A stretch of DNA of 64,000 bases. Source: Eutreptiella sp. 'Long Island Sound 2002'. Its lineage: Eukaryota > Euglenozoa > Euglenophyceae > Eutreptiales > Eutreptiaceae. The stretch covers positions 11,699,713 to 11,763,712 of the forward strand of contig OZ038380.1 of NCBI GenBank assembly GCA_964036045.1. Direction: 5' to 3'. Shown piece by piece: positions 44,801 to 54,111 of the stretch. The notes below the pieces were generated by a model that made no database searches, had not been told where the DNA came from, and was given only the letters and a program-made list of their open reading frames with translations. The stretch's first letter is position 1. The number at the start of each line of letters is the position of its first letter. The position numbers and the translations under genes were made by a program.

Positions 44801-45600
44801 CTGGGTGCTACGCCCCCCCCATCTGGGGCACCTCTCAGACAAAGGCCATGCTGATGCAGGAAACACTCCGTGGGAATATGAACCCACTTGAGACTTCTGC
44901 ATCGTGTGAGTAGCAAAACGGTAGATTTAGTGCAGCATTTGACCTACCTTCACCTTCAAATCGGACCTTCACCTTTAAATTGGACAGATTGTTGTGTGCC
45001 ATGGCCACATTCGGTGCCCTATGCCTTTTCCTAGGCCAATAGGACAACAACGAGGACAAGCAAGAGGTGGCGGAGAAGCAGGCGGAGGAGCGGGTGAAGG
45101 AGAGGGCGGGGGCCGGAGGAGACCTTGAGCCCATCACTCACCCCCTGCAACTGGGCGGTCGCAGCGTTGGCAGCATTCACGGCACAGGACGCAGCCGCCG
45201 CCAAGGCAACGGAGGCCTGCTGCTGGGGATCTGCGATGGCCGCACTCACAGTGCTGGACAACTGGTACTTCTCATCATAGCGCCGCGCCTGGTCCGTCAC
45301 GTCGTTCAAGGCCTGGCTCACGCGAGCGAACGCCCCTGTCAACGCACCAACGGGGACCTCCGTCTTCCTCTCGGCCCACTGCCGCGTGGTCGTGCTCAGG
45401 TCGGCCAGGGCGGTCTGGGCCTTGTCGATGGAGCCGACGAAGTACGCGCTCGCGGTCTCCGCGACTGATGACGCCTGTTGCTTGGCGTCGAAGTCCCTGA
45501 GATTGTCGCGGAGTTCTTCGACCTTGCCACGGGCGACTTCAATACCTTCCTGGACCCGCTGGTACAGGGACCTCCCTTCGGCTGCAGGTTGTTCGGCCAT
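41817..45600 (-). CDS. Three-exon gene for a 275-residue helical protein
   Basis: Exon 1, 45,600-45,142, has ATG then AEQPAAEGRSLYQRVQEG and ends CAGGGG|GTGAGT in phase 0. Exon 2, 43,862-43,631, follows CCTTGCCCAG and reads VRIMTAAETGLQRSIPTVEK, ending ACAG|GTGCC in phase 1. Exon 3, 41,953-41,817, follows TTCACAG and reads GKLGPAVVSAYEMGLMLVGF, then VMTKYEEVKKKEDE, ending TAG. All phases agree. The protein is Ala/Gln-rich and mostly amphipathic helix, with three related segments: FDAKQQASSVAETA (37-50), YDEKYQLSSTVSAA (108-121) and LDERYAVTQYCTGA in exon 2. A short hydrophobic stretch with a lysine/glutamate tail lies near the C-terminus. This recalls LEA-like or lipid-droplet-coating helical proteins, but no family is certain. 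A possible 5'UTR intron ends CACCTCAG, 22 bases before the ATG. Confidence 0.85.
42705..43160. repeat. Diverged duplicate of 39,640-39,900
   Basis: See 39,640-39,900 for the shared blocks. The minus strand holds an exon-like HFYYTVICQPSWTPP frame after GGTCACAG, parallel to the TCYWAPVRPH piece in the other copy. Confidence 0.6.
43362..43400. repeat. GT microsatellite
   Basis: A GTGTGTGTGTGTGTG run continues as GATATGCGCGTGTGTG. It lies upstream of exon 2 of the minus-strand gene on the opposite side, within intron 2. Confidence 0.9.
44085..45030. other. Interior of the first intron of the 275-residue gene
   Basis: Unique sequence includes a CCCCTCCCCTGAGGAGGGG hairpin near 44,622. I see no additional exon in frame with its neighbours. 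Confidence 0.5.
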
Positions 45601-45651
45601 TGTATTGTAGTCGAAAATCAGAAATCTGAGGTGCAAAGAAAAGTAAGAAGA

Positions 45652-45736
45652 GACAGACAGACAGACAGACCGAGACAGACAGACGGACGGACAGACAGAC
45701 AGACCGAGACAGACAGACAGACAGACAGACAGACAG
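45652..45736. repeat. ACAG/ACGG microsatellite upstream of the 275-residue gene
   Basis: Impure (ACAG)n with ACGG and CGAG variants covers about 85 bp and ends ACAGACAG directly before GTTAGGGTTAGGG. It lies 50-135 bp upstream of the ATG on the template side of the minus-strand gene, so it may sit in the 5'UTR or promoter. Confidence 0.93.
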
Positions 45737-45780
45737 GTTAGGGTTAGGGTCACCGAGCTGGTGGAACCAGTCTTGGTTTT
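45736..45780 (+). repeat. Telomere-like element with AGCTGGTGGAACCA tail
   Basis: GGTTAGGGTTAGGGTCACCG is followed by AGCTGGTGGAACCA. A related copy at 51,052-51,095 reads GGTTAGGTTTAGGGTCATAC followed by AGCTGGTGGAACCA. The shared tail shows both are copies of one dispersed element. Confidence 0.8.
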
Positions 45781-46134
45781 GTAACCCTTTTTAGTGTCTA
45801 GGGTGGACCTACCAGGTTTAGCAGCAAGCAAGCAGCAAGCAAGCAGCACGCGCGAAATGGGCCAAAATCAGACCTCCGTCTTGGTGCTTTGGATTTGGGT
45901 GAAATTTTGGTGCATGATACCTATGGGTGTGAAGTACAATCACACAAAGTTTGAGCGACAAAATAGACGGTGGCGGCCGGGAACGGGATCCGCAAGTGGC
46001 GGACCTCAGTTTCAAAAACTGCAGTTTAGGGCCAAAAACAGCCATTTTTGGGCCAAAAAAGCCCTAGAACACATTCAAAACGGCCAAACGAACGGAAACG
46101 GTGGATACACTCCACGTGCAGCTTGACTTCCCCG

Positions 46135-46375
46135 TGTCAACGAGCTCTTTGCGGCCCTATAACTCCATGATATGTCCCGGAAACGGCCCAAAAAGGCCCC
46201 CAGAAGCTCCAAATGCCCACAGCCACAAACCAAGAATAGGCCATATCTTGGGCTACATGGCTCAAAATGCGATTCCGAGGGCACCTACTCCTCCCACAAC
46301 CCCCCACTTTTTGTGGTTTCCACCCCTCAGAATTGCCCAAACGGACGCCTAGACCCCCCGTACCCAGGCCCACTA
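46135..46375 (+). repeat. Dispersed repeat A, copy 3
   Basis: It contains ATGTCCCGGAAACGGCCCAA, GGCCATATCTTGGGCTACAT, CCCCCCACTTTTTGTGG and CGCCTAGACCCCCCGTACCC, collinear with copy 1. It is followed by inverted repeat B. Confidence 0.87.
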
Positions 46376-46429
46376 GGCTGCGGCAAGCTGCAAGCTCAAG
46401 CCCAAACAGGTGGGTGCCCAAATGGGTCA

Positions 46430-46740
46430 ACAGGGTCCAGTAGGGGCAAAAAGATGACGTTTCTCAAAAATGATCCTACACCATGTGCGACGCTAAAAGA
46501 AGTGTTTTTGGACTGTTTTGAGCTTGTGGTGGCCCATTTTGGTCCTCCAAAAATCCCAAAATGCCTTGAAAATGGGCTGTTTTGGGACCAAAAATGGGTC
46601 AAAAATGGGTCAAAAACGCATTTTTCCAAACCTCATCCTAGACCATTTGGGGTGCACAAACGGGTGAAATGAGCCCATTTTGAGCCCATTTTGGGGGCAT
46701 TTTGGCCCCTCAGAAGTCCAAAAAGCCTTGAAAGTGGGTC
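46430..46740 (-). repeat. Repeat B, inverted copy
   Basis: On the minus strand it matches the repeat at 22,330-22,795, with AAAAATGCGTTTTTGACCC near 46,620 and TTTTCAAGGCATTTTGGG near 46,557. Together with repeat A at 46,135 it forms the mirror image of the arrangement at 22.3-23.1 kb. Confidence 0.85.
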
Positions 46741-46828
46741 TCGTGGTGATGGGGTTCACTTGCAAGCTGATTTGACTTTGTCAAGAGCCATCAATGTGTG
46801 AATCATTCTTGATGTCCCTCACCAGTCA

Positions 46829-46891
46829 TAGCTGATGTTCCCTCCCCCACCAGCTCGGTCCCAATATTCAGTCTTGATTAGGGTTGAGGTT
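46829..46891 (+). repeat. Dispersed repeat D, copy 1
   Basis: GCTGATGTTCCCTCCCCCAC is followed by GCTCGGTCCCAATATTCAGT and CTTGATTAGGGTTGAGG. A copy at 51,659-51,717 has GCTGATGTTCCCTCCCCCAC, CGCTCGGTCCCAATATCCAG and CTTGATTAGGGTTAG. Similarity resumes about 330 bp (here) or 90 bp (there) further on around CCTTCGGCGCC / CCTTCGGCACC. Confidence 0.85.
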
Positions 46892-47025
46892 AGAGACAGA
46901 GAGACAGAGAGACAGACGGACGGACGTACGCACGGACGGACGGACGGACACACGGACGGACGGAAGGACGGACAGAGAGACAGACAGAGAGAAAGATGGA
47001 CAGACGGACATAGAGATGGACAGGT
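46887..47025. repeat. GACAGACGGACG microsatellite
   Basis: Impure GACAGA / GACGGACG repeats cover about 140 bp. The Arg-Thr-Asp runs on one strand and Pro-Ser-Val-Cys runs on the other are its translations. Confidence 0.93.
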
Positions 47026-47026
47026 G

Positions 47027-47968
47027 AACACGTCACCATGGGAACCACCTTACACCCCCCTTGTAAGCTCTCCACCAATGTCGTGACGGCTCCCCCCCCC
47101 CGGGGGGGCGGGTGGGGATTGCACCACAAAACTGTACCATAGTATCACAGTGTAAATCAGCTTCGGCGCCTTAGGCATCTTGTAAAATTTTTCTTTGGAA
47201 CCTTCGGCGCCTAGTATTTTCTGTGCTTTTTGGGCCAAGTGACCGTTCTCCCCCAGGGGGGGGGGGGGTTGCAAGGGGGGGGAGATTACAAGGGCGGTAT
47301 AAAGTACCTTGCCGAGTGTCAGCTAAGTCATGGGACATGTGCACCTCCAGGTTGCATGTCTCTTGCCCCAACAACAAACACCATGAGAAATGCCCAAGTA
47401 TCATCCATCAACAGAAGGCATCTTTTCGATCTTCGCGGGCGACGACTCTGCCAATTCCAGGTATGCGTACCTCCTAACCCATAAATCTCCCCAAAACCTC
47501 AACTGGCCTTGTTGCTGCATTGTCATGGGTGTATTAGCATTCAGCAGAAGAACGATACAAAATCTTGGAGAAGCACTGAGTGGTAGGACATTGGCACCAC
47601 ACCTGAGAACCCCACACAGGTGAGCCCACACAGAGGCAGATGCAACCAACTGCTTCACAGGACACTGGAATCCATCCATGTGTCAAATGCGACAACACAG
47701 GTCCAGTATTCATTTACGGACGAATGATCTGATGATGGAGAGAGGTGGGTACTTTGTATCCCTGAACGGGGCCGAATGCTCCACTGGCAATAATGCAGAA
47801 CATTTGACACCGATGTCACTATTGACATCTATTAACGAAGCAGTGAAAACACCTTCCATGATGTACCAAGGGATGGATAAGATTTCCAAGTTTTCCAGGG
47901 GATAAGGCAACACTGGAGCTAGAGCAGGTGCTCAATACACAGGGAGACCCCCACCAGCACACCCAGCC
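47027..47968. other. No firm gene; exon-like segment near 47.7-47.9 kb
   Basis: On the minus strand, after GCTCCAG near 47,917, two frames compete. One reads VALSPGKLGNLIHPLVHHG and ends GGAAG|GTGTTT. The other is longer and reads LENLEILSIPWYIMEGVF. The segment may be a real exon, but the frame cannot be chosen. Confidence 0.3.
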
Positions 47969-48059
47969 TCACTCCTTGGGGATGGGGGAAAGCAGTCCAG
48001 TGGCCCACATTACCACAATCTGTCCTTGTTGGGTGAACCTCTGGATTGTTTCATACATC
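47969..48059 (-). CDS. Candidate terminal exon
   Basis: After the pyrimidine-rich acceptor TTTTCTATCTTGTGCTAAAG and one split-codon base, the frame reads MYETIQRFTQQGQIVVMW, then ATGLLSPIPKE, and stops at TGA. Twenty-nine residues are complete to the C-terminus. The sequence is strongly protein-like, but I do not recognise the family. The internal GTAATG after QGQIV could serve as a donor instead. Upstream exons would lie at 48.1 kb and above. Confidence 0.45.
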
Positions 48060-48179
48060 CTTTAGCACAAGATAGAAAATGAACGCCATCCGGTGTGAAC
48101 ACCCACGTTTCAGGTTAGGTTCACCACACCAGAAGTTTTGGACCCTTTGTTAGGGTGTAGGGTGGGGCTACCCCTTCCA

Positions 48180-48184
<5 letters not shown>

Positions 48185-48211
<27 letters not shown>

Positions 48212-48212
48212 G
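48185..48212. repeat. (AGC)n microsatellite
   Basis: Eight or nine CAG/AGC units. The Leu run in the minus frame here is the microsatellite. Confidence 0.92.
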
Positions 48213-48510
48213 CAATCAAGCATGAGCGCAATGGGAAAAATCAGAACTCCATTGTGCTGGCCCGGGTACGCAACAGGCCTACCAGTTTTCCTCTTCATCA
48301 ATATTTATCACCACAAGGGTGGGGCAAAGGTTCACGAATCTTGATGGAGCGGGCATTCCAGGTCACTTTCACCGGCCTTTTCGTGCCATCTTTGAATCAC
48401 AAAAACTCAACGCCAGTCAGCTGCAGGCCCCCAGTGCAGGTGGTGGGTTCCCTGTCACTTTCACTGGCAAAAATGGCCAAAAACTGCTGTTTTTTGGCTG
48501 TTGATGGTGC

Positions 48511-48726
48511 CTAGGATTGTGGTAGGGCCCATTTGTCTTGAAGCCAACTTAGATGACAGAAAACCGCTTTAGGGCACTGTTGGTACCTTTCTACGAAATT
48601 AACACCCTTCAATGCTCCATCGGCAGCATGGGATGGCGCATTTTGCGGGTGCCAGGGTTGTGTCAGGAGTATTGCATAGGTCGTCACACATTCGCCAATC
48701 ACCCCTTTTTCCAAATTTGCTCGTAG
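48511..48726 (-). CDS. Candidate exon, unrecognised
   Basis: A minus frame reads RANLEKGVIGECVTTYAILL, then TQPWHPQNAPSHAADG, VNFVERYQQCPKAVFCHLSW and a TAG stop at 48,511. The composition is protein-like throughout, but I find no convincing acceptor, and the frame merges upstream with an Asn/Ile run from ATT repeats. It could be the end of a gene or a mobile-element remnant. Confidence 0.3.
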   Translation of the reverse strand, partial: LRANLEKGVIGECVTTYAILLTQPWHPQNAPSHAADGALKGVNFVERYQQCPKAVFCHLSWLQDKWALPQS

Positions 48727-48950
48727 ACCACTTGCTTGATTATTATTATTATAATTGACCACTTGCTCAATTATGTGGTGTTAGGCTGGCTTGAATTGCT
48801 TTTGACACGGGTTGGCCACTACTATGCAAAGAGGTTTGAAAGGGCCAGTTTTTGGACTGAAAAGAGGAGAAAACGGCTTCTGCAGCAATACATGGCACAG
48901 TTGGCCAACTTTTTTTTTGGATTGTACAACTCGGTGTACTGAAAACAAGG

Positions 48951-49487
48951 TCACATATCCAAGGGCACCATGGAATTGAAGCATGAAACGAAGGCGGCAG
49001 ATGTTGCCATCCAATGGACTGATGCATCCACCTCCTCAGCCTCTTGCACAGGGGAAGTGTCTCTGCCCTCTCCCTGGGCCGCCTCGAAACAGCCCTCAGC
49101 ACCGCCGCCCCGTACACAGCACCGCGGGCGACGAAATGAGTGCAGACCGCGCGGTGCACCGCCCAACCCTGTGGGGAAAAACCCTGCAGCAACCTCGCGA
49201 GCCCCCTCCGCTAGTGCCGTGGACAGTTGGCTGGCCGCAACTGCTGCGGCTGCCAGCCCTGGCTCCGCCCAGACGAAAAATAGGGTGGCTGGGGCTGCCG
49301 TAGACACCACTGCCCAGTTAGGATTAGGGTGTGATGGAGAGCGCAAGAGGTGGGCTATGGTGACCCAGTCGTCCTGACTAAAGGTGGCCATCTGTGCTAC
49401 CACAGGGCTGCCCCATTCAGGTTGTCCCCAGCCAGCAGTGGTGCATGGGTGTAGTGAGTGGAGTGCCACCCAGGCCGTGGGCAGCAC
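48951..49487 (-). CDS. Candidate open frame, Ala-rich, unrecognised
   Basis: A G+C-rich minus frame of 178 codons is open from 49,487, and upstream to about 49,525 if not started at an ATG, and ends TGA at 48,951. Its first part is the more protein-like: LPTAWVALHSLHPCTTAGWG, then VAQMATFSQDDWVTIAHLLR. The middle (AEPGLAAAAVAASQLSTALA) is Ala-rich. A plus-strand frame of 135 codons overlaps it. I lean to the minus strand because neighbouring genes are on it, but neither is secure. Confidence 0.3.
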   Translation of the reverse strand: MLPTAWVALHSLHPCTTAGWGQPEWGSPVVAQMATFSQDDWVTIAHLLRSPSHPNPNWAVVSTAAPATLFFVWAEPGLAAAAVAASQLSTALAEGAREVAAGFFPTGLGGAPRGLHSFRRPRCCVRGGGAEGCFEAAQGEGRDTSPVQEAEEVDASVHWMATSAAFVSCFNSMVPLDM

Positions 49488-50416
49488 CCCCCATTTCAGC
49501 CATTGGTTGCTCTCGGCGGTAGCAGTGTTACCTCAAGCAGGTTGCAAACACGACGCCTCAAAGACTTGGGGAAACAACACCTACTGCTGCTCTAACAAGG
49601 GCATTGCTCTTGCAGGGTCGGTGGGGGGGCTACTAATATCTGTGGCTTCATCACAAGAGTGCGAAGAAGAGCTCGGTGCCGCAAGGGTAACAAGCGAAGC
49701 ACACATACACGCAGCGGACACATAGACTGGGTTCAGAGCCCCGGAATTGGGATATCACAATCTCGGGAGGTTTTGTTGCTTTGTGGAACAAGCGTGCGAC
49801 TCGGTTCAGGGTTATGGTCTGGGTAGGTGTGGGATTTGCAATGGGCTCTGGGTCAGGCATCTGTGGAGGATGACTGTGTGGCTGTACAAATGCAGGGAGC
49901 AACAGAATTGACCACAGCAGGCCTTGGTGCGTAGCTTGAAACAGTTGCAGACCTGGTTGTCTTGGAGTGCCAATTTAGGGGGGCGGGGGGTCCGCAGGCT
50001 GTTGCTTAGTGGCAATCCACCACCTCCGAGTGGGGGTCACAGGCCAAGAAAAATTTTGCATACCTAAAATTGGCCACCAATTTCGGGGCCCTTGAATAAC
50101 ATTACATGGGATTAGTAAGCAAAAACCTCGTTTGGCGCTCCAGGCCTTCGTGAAATACAGTGGGACACTGCGAAAGCAGCGCTTCATACCGCTGGTCTAA
50201 GCTACAGCCAGTGGTACCCAGTGCCCCTACGGCACCCTCAACAGGGAGGTAGAATAGGGTTGAGGACCTGGTCCCTCGGTGCTTGTGCCTGCCCCGTGGT
50301 ACTCCCTGTGAGGGGAATGGGGTGCTGTGGCTGAGGGCACATGTTCAACACGTCCAGCCCGCACTCCCAAAGCTGTCCAGAGGTAACAACCCGCCCCAGG
50401 CATTGTCACACACCGC

Positions 50417-50443
50417 GTTAGGGTTAGGGTTAGGGTTAGGGTT
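50417..50443 (+). repeat. Interstitial telomeric repeat
   Basis: Four exact TTAGGG units (GTTAGGGTTAGGGTTAGGGT and on), the purest tract in the window. Confidence 0.95.
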
Positions 50444-51051
50444 CTTGCCGGGGATAATCCCTGTGCTGAGGCGGGAGGTGGACTGGCATGATGTGACGGA
50501 CTGTCAGGCTGAGCGCACCAATCCATTTGTGACATGAATGGCTTTGTGTCCTGCAAACGTGTGTGTCGAGACGTGCTCTTTGCGACGAATTCAGCGATAC
50601 ACATCGGAGAGCGGGGCTGTGCAGCTTCAGTGTGCTGACACCCACAAACACAAAGCGTGCCTGCAATGCCCGACAGTACTCCGCCGGGACGTGCCACACC
50701 GGGCAAATCACCCCGCCCTCCCCATTTGCGCACACTCGGACTAAGTCAGGGAACGGCGGTCAGACAGGGATTGCAGGCGTGCGCAGGGCCGACAGGCCGG
50801 GCCGCGCCAGGGCAGTTTGTGCCCCATGCAGCAACATCCGCTGCACATCACATCCGAACTAGCAGAAGTGGGTTGCAGTCTGTAGCGAAATGCGGTCACG
50901 AGTAGAAACAGCTCTGCACAGGCATGACTCAGCCCTAGACTTGGAGATAAAGTGCGCTACCGCTAGCCCCCCCCCCCTCCCGCCGCCACCACGGACAGTA
51001 CCCCAGGACGTGACGCCCCCCCCCCCCCCCCCCCCGAGCGCCCGGGAGGAA

Positions 51052-51095
51052 AGGTTAGGTTTAGGGTCATACAGCTGGTGGAACCACCCTTGTGG
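51052..51095 (+). repeat. Telomere-like element with AGCTGGTGGAACCA tail, copy 2
   Basis: A related copy of 45,736-45,780, with GGTTAGGTTTAGGGTCATAC then AGCTGGTGGAACCA. Confidence 0.8.
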
Positions 51096-51194
51096 TGATA
51101 AATAATCATCGAGGAGTTTGTGCACAGTCAACACCCTTCAATACCCCATTGGGGTGGTGCTGTGTGCACAGTGCTCGTGCTAGGGTAGGTTTCC

Positions 51195-51365
51195 AGGGGT
51201 CACCGATAATTCCAAAAGTGGTTAAAAATGATTGTTTCCAAAGTAGTTCCTGGACCACTTGGGGTGCTCATACAAGCGGTTTAAGGCTATTTTGAGCCAT
51301 CTTGGACCCACATGAGCCCATGCAAGCTCCAAACATCTTTGAAATGGGCAAATTTGGGACTGGCA
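51195..51365 (-). repeat. Repeat B, single worn copy
   Basis: On the minus strand it keeps the AGCACCCCAAGTGGTCCAGG block and the general layout of repeat B at about one unit length. Confidence 0.65.
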
Positions 51366-53516
51366 ATGCAGCACAACGGGGTATGGGGGGGGATGCAGGG
51401 GGAGGGTTAATAGGGGAGGGGTGCGGAAGGAGTGCTGGGGGTCATATCTCTTGAGGAAGCGAAGCGAGCGAGAAAGTGTTGGAGGTTATGGTAAAAGGGA
51501 GGGGTTATAGGCGGGGTGCTTGGGGGACTGCTGGAAGGCAAGACTCTTGAGCGAGCAAAGCGAGTGAGGAACGGTTTCGGGGGCGTCATAGGGGGGGAGT
51601 TGGCGGGAAACGTTCCTCAACAAATGTCCCTCCACATGCATCCTTATTCAGGCCCGTGGCTGATGTTCCCTCCCCCACCGCTCGGTCCCAATATCCAGTC
51701 TTGATTAGGGTTAGCCCACGCCCCCACCCCCCGTGGGGACCATGGGCCAGGACCCAAAACGGACCTTTCCACTACAACACCATTGAAACCAGAGAATAAA
51801 TTTCCTTTAGAGCCTTCGGCACCGTGGACTTTCGGGGCAAGTGAACCCCCTGTGGGACTGCAAGAATGTTGGGGGAATGCACCAAAATCACAATTTGATT
51901 GTTTTGGGATACACACACACTGCCTCCTCCCACATGGACCCTGCCACGAATGGTGCGTTCACTGACCAACACGACTGATGTTCACAAAAAGGACGGTCAG
52001 GTATCACTTTCACGTCCCCTTGATGGACTTGGGCTTCGAACAGGGGATGGCTGCCGTGCTGCACTGGGAAAGGCGGAAACGCTGCAGTGTGTGGGGAGAA
52101 TGCTGAGGAGGCCTCTCAAAACACCCTCAAAATGCAGGGCTTTGACTGACAAGAAGAAGCAGGCTAATGGGGTAGGCTAGTGGCTGGTAAAGACACCAAC
52201 ACAAACCCGTCTGGCCCCACATACACAGGAGGTATGCAGTGTTTCCTCCTGCTCCGTTATGTTGTGGGTTTTGGTGATGGTGGTGGTGGTGCTGCTGCTG
52301 TTGTCATTGTTGTTTTTGTTGTTGGCGGCAGCGACGGCGGCGGCGGCGGCAGTGGCAGTGGCAGTGGCAGTGGCAGTGGTGGTGGTAGTGATGGTTTTTG
52401 TTATGATGGTCCCTGTAGCTCGGTCCAGCGACTGCTATTTCTCTTGCTGGATCGGTTCGGGTCATTGCAAGCCGCCTCGTGGTGCACGCAGGGCTGCCAG
52501 AGGTCAGCACAGATCACCGGGATAATGTATGAGTCGGGGCTTTAGGCTGTACAAGGGGGGCTGACCGGGGCAAAGCAATAGCACGGATCGGGAGGGGTCG
52601 TCTGGACCGGTTCCACTGCGCCCTCACCCATTTGTCCGTCGAAAAAGGAGCTCTTTCCCTCCTCCAGCGTCCAGCAATTGGAAGGACCTCCACAGGATTT
52701 TTTTTTGCGTGCGACTGACTCTCTGTGGAGTCCAGGGTGCTCCCTAAAGGTAAAAAAAAAGAAGAAGAAAGTCGGTGACCATACACTCAGTTATATTCGG
52801 GCGGCAAGTGACTTCTGTTGGAGGGTAAGCCAAGGCGGTTGGACGGTACCCAACAGTGGATGGAGGGCAACCGGCGGCGGTTGAGTGGTCGTTTGGGCGC
52901 TCTTTAAGGACGCTGCTCGGCGCAAAAAGGACAGAAGAAGATGGGGTAATGAAAGAAAGCCCTGGTGGAGCTATGAGGTCAGAACGCTCGAAAGTGCAGG
53001 GGGAAACTCTTGGTACTGAGATCAATATAATGCCCAACATATATGAAGTCATTATGACCCCCATGAGGCTCATCATGCTGTGGTAAGTGTCATGGGGGAA
53101 ACCTTCTCAAGCACTTGCCGTCCAGGCCGTGTTGCAGGCGTCTGCAAGCAACGGCTAGTCCTCAGCCAGGCCGTCACAGAGGCCTGGACGGCAAGGAGGC
53201 CCATTTCGTCAACAAGCCCCCCCGGCCCCCTTTCCCCCTTTCCTGCCCACCCTCCAACACCCCCTCAGGGAGCCAATTCCTGGTCAGCATATGTATCATC
53301 GAGTACACCTGTGCTGTTGCCAAAGGCAACTGGTAAAGGCGGTCAGGTCAGCCAAGAGACCAGAAGGCAAAGGAACGCCTATGTGGAACCCCCCAACTTG
53401 CCCCCCAACTGCCCTCGATCCAGTCTCCACCGCTGCAAGTCCTGACTGCAACCCCCATGACCACGCCCTCTCCGTCACCGCGTCCTCCCCCCTTCCTGTC
53501 CAGCACTTGTATAGGA
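51366..53516. other. No firm gene; repeats and low complexity
   Basis: The region holds repeat D copy 2 (51,659-51,717), a duplicated GAGCGAGCAAAGCGAG type motif near 51,458 and 51,550, the GGT/GGC tract, and an inverted pair CCGTCCAGGCC / GGCCTGGACGG at about 53,119 and 53,181. On the minus strand near 53,205 the frame LVDEMGLLAVQASVTAWL is exon-like but lacks a clear acceptor. Confidence 0.35.
52264..52400. repeat. GGT/GCT/GGC trinucleotide tract
   Basis: Impure GGT, GTT, GCG and AGTGGC triplets cover about 135 bp. Gly/Ser, Val/Ala or Cys/His/Arg runs appear according to frame. No gene is inferred. Confidence 0.9.
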
Positions 53517-53645
53517 CTACGTGGGGGCTTTAGCCAACTGTTTTCTCAGGCCGTCATTCTCCCGCTGCAGCTTTTCCTGCACGCCCTTCAGTTCCAGGAC
53601 CTCCTCCTCGTACATGAGGTTCTGAATGGTGGTCTGCTCCACCAA
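53517..53645 (-). CDS. Terminal exon of a coiled-coil protein
   Basis: After the acceptor CCTCACGCTCTCAG the frame LVEQTTIQNLMYEEEVLELK, then GVQEKLQRENDGLRKQLAKA and PT, runs 42 codons to TAG. Leu, Ile and Val fall at heptad spacing and Glu, Lys and Arg fill the rest, which is a clear coiled coil. The preceding intron is phase 0. The rest of the gene lies at higher coordinates. I found no second exon before the 16-bp satellite at 54,112, so the satellite may occupy an intron of this gene. Coiled-coil tails are too common to name the protein. Confidence 0.65.
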   Translation of the reverse strand: MVEQTTIQNLMYEEEVLELKGVQEKLQRENDGLRKQLAKAPT

Positions 53646-54111
53646 CTGAGAGCGTGAGGCATGGCAGGCGATGAGTGAGCGGGAATGGGGAGGTTTGGAC
53701 CACAACAGCAGGCCTATCCTTGACGAGAAGGGAAACAAGACATTGTTTTGCATGACACTTGGCACCGCGGCCGCCAGCGGTTGATCAGTGACTTTCAGTC
53801 TTCTAACTGCCAACCACGATTAACCACCGACCGCCAACCGCTGTCCTTACCCACCCACCCACCAACCGCCAAGACGTGTGTCCAGATGTCCCTCAACTGA
53901 AAAGAGCATCCCTCATGGAATCTTTGGCAAAAGGGGGCAGATACTGCGCAGTAAATGCCATGCAAGCAATTGAGTCACCTGCAACACCCAGTACCAAAGA
54001 GCCGCCAATGGTTCAGAGGAGGCCCTGTGATGCTTTTGCAAAGGCCAGGAGTCTTGGCTGAGCTGCTAGACAATTGGGACAACAACGGCTCACCACCACA
54101 TCCTAACCCTA
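53646..54111. other. Flank before the 16-bp satellite
   Basis: It contains AACCGCCAACC-type motifs (53,790-53,870) related to the minisatellite at 23.7 kb and ends in CCTAACCCTAACCTACAG, a telomeric tract fused to the first satellite unit. Confidence 0.5.

Larger units (their letters stand above)
49500..51190. other. No firm gene
   Basis: A minus frame at 50,735-50,436 contains GEGGVICPVWHVPAEYCRAL and ARFVFVGVSTLKLHS, which is protein-like, but competing plus frames exist and the telomeric tract at 50,417 ends it. C homopolymers occur near 50,970 and 51,017-51,035. Confidence 0.3.

Noticed and set aside
52180-52545. Val/Ala- or Gly/Ser-rich membrane-like protein
   Set aside because: It is a translation of an impure trinucleotide tract, and other frames give equally long runs.
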